From the NCBI GenBank assembly GCA_945965245.1, contig CAMFNC010000170.1, positions 1-7,455 of the forward strand: a stretch of 7,455 nt of DNA, in the 5' to 3' direction. Source of the stretch: an uncultured Porphyromonas sp. (GTDB lineage: Bacteria; Bacteroidota; Bacteroidia; Bacteroidales; Porphyromonadaceae). How positions within the stretch are numbered: position 1 is the stretch's first letter; each line of letters starts with the position of its first letter. The notes under the pieces were generated by a model that saw only the letters and a list, made by a program, of their open reading frames with translations, was not told the DNA's origin and made no database searches. Positions 7,101 through 7,455 of this stretch are shown piece after piece. The position numbers and the translations under genes are program-made.

Positions 7101-7142
7101 AAAATAGGGAGAACGGACGAGTATGTCTGTTCTCCTTATTTT
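7101..7142 (+). terminator. strong intrinsic terminator between convergent genes
   Basis: The arms 7101-7118 and 7125-7142 pair as an 18-bp stem around a six-base loop (GAGTAT). The core is GGAGAAC/GTTCTCC, and the outer part is an A-rich arm facing a T-rich arm ending in TTATTTTT. Two pairs are G-U on the plus-strand RNA, so the hairpin is best in the transporter direction. The symmetric A and T tracts also let it end the minus-strand transcript, where those two pairs become mismatches. The hairpin begins 22 bases after the transporter stop and ends 5 bases before the stop of the convergent gene. Confidence 0.85.
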
Positions 7143-7147
7143 TAATT

Positions 7148-7455
7148 TTAGTTTCCGGCACGGGTAAGTTCGGATTTATTTCCGGCAGCATGCTGTCTGC
7201 CCTTTACCTTACTGCTACCGAATTGATAGCTAATACTCAACGTCAGTTGGTGCGTATCATAGTCATTAACATACATTTGCTTGATACCATTGGTATAAGT
7301 GTATTGTTTGGCCACTTGGGTGTGCAAAACATCCTTCACAGCCAAAGCGCATTGCAATCTGCCATCCATCAGATTGGCTTTCAATCCCATGTTAACACAT
7401 TGAGAGGCAGGAGTTTCAACAATCAAATTCTTTTCCGGAGAATTATACATATAGG
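7148..7455 (-). CDS. C-terminus of a TonB-dependent-receptor-like outer-membrane beta-barrel protein (partial)
   Basis: The minus-strand frame is open from the right edge to a stop at 7148-7150. About 101 codons are visible, with the N-terminus outside the window; the internal Met at 7450 is not a start, because the frame continues upstream of it. Alternating hydrophobic/polar strands are seen, ending with DYDTHQLTLSISYQF and a short basic tail after it (GSSKVKGRQH). An aromatic-ended final strand followed by a polar tail of this kind is typical of Bacteroidota outer-membrane beta-barrel proteins of the OMP_b-brl_3/TonB-receptor group, in which the C-terminal strand closes the barrel. The ligand cannot be inferred from this part. 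It converges on the transporter gene across the terminator. Confidence 0.75.
   Translation of the reverse strand, partial: YMYNSPEKNLIVETPASQCVNMGLKANLMDGRLQCALAVKDVLHTQVAKQYTYTNGIKQMYVNDYDTHQLTLSISYQFGSSKVKGRQHAAGNKSELTRAGN

Overview
The window reads as Bacteroidales chromosome (phylum Bacteroidota). The evidence is the domain types: a SWIM/SNF2-type protein opening with an EEWQIALRR segment, a two-lobed retropepsin-like protease with a PDZ domain, a YidE/AspT-type transporter of the Bacteroidota form, and the C-terminus of a Bacteroidota-type outer-membrane beta-barrel receptor. The start sites also lack strong Shine-Dalgarno sequences. Genus cannot be fixed from this sequence. No tRNA, rRNA, CRISPR array, transposase or integrase is visible.

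Left part (1-3821, + strand): a short reading-frame tail (to 52) is probably the C-terminus of an upstream gene. It is followed after 14 bases by a 471-aa SWIM zinc-finger protein whose second half looks like a catalytically dead, truncated SNF2 ATPase lobe. Its stop codon overlaps the start of a full-length PcrA/UvrD-type DNA helicase (ATGA overlap), so the two are very likely co-translated and may act together on DNA. The helicase has all SF1A motifs and a C-terminal Tudor-like tail of the type that in other bacteria contacts RNA polymerase.

Middle (3822-5395, + strand): after a 66-base gap comes an exported aspartyl-protease-like protein with two lobes and a PDZ domain. It may be read from the same transcript, since no terminator is visible in the gap. 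A 323-base intergenic region follows (5073-5395). It is rich in inverted repeats and holds a 50-codon open frame of unknown status.

Right part (5396-7455): a complete AspT/YidE-type membrane transporter with two membrane halves and two central TrkA-C (RCK_C) domains ends at 7078. An 18-bp hairpin with flanking A and T runs separates it from a convergent minus-strand gene. Of that gene only the C-terminus, a TonB-dependent-receptor-like outer-membrane barrel, lies in the window.

The most unusual item is the dead-SNF2/SWIM protein translationally coupled to the PcrA helicase. The structured intergenic element at 5073-5300 comes second.
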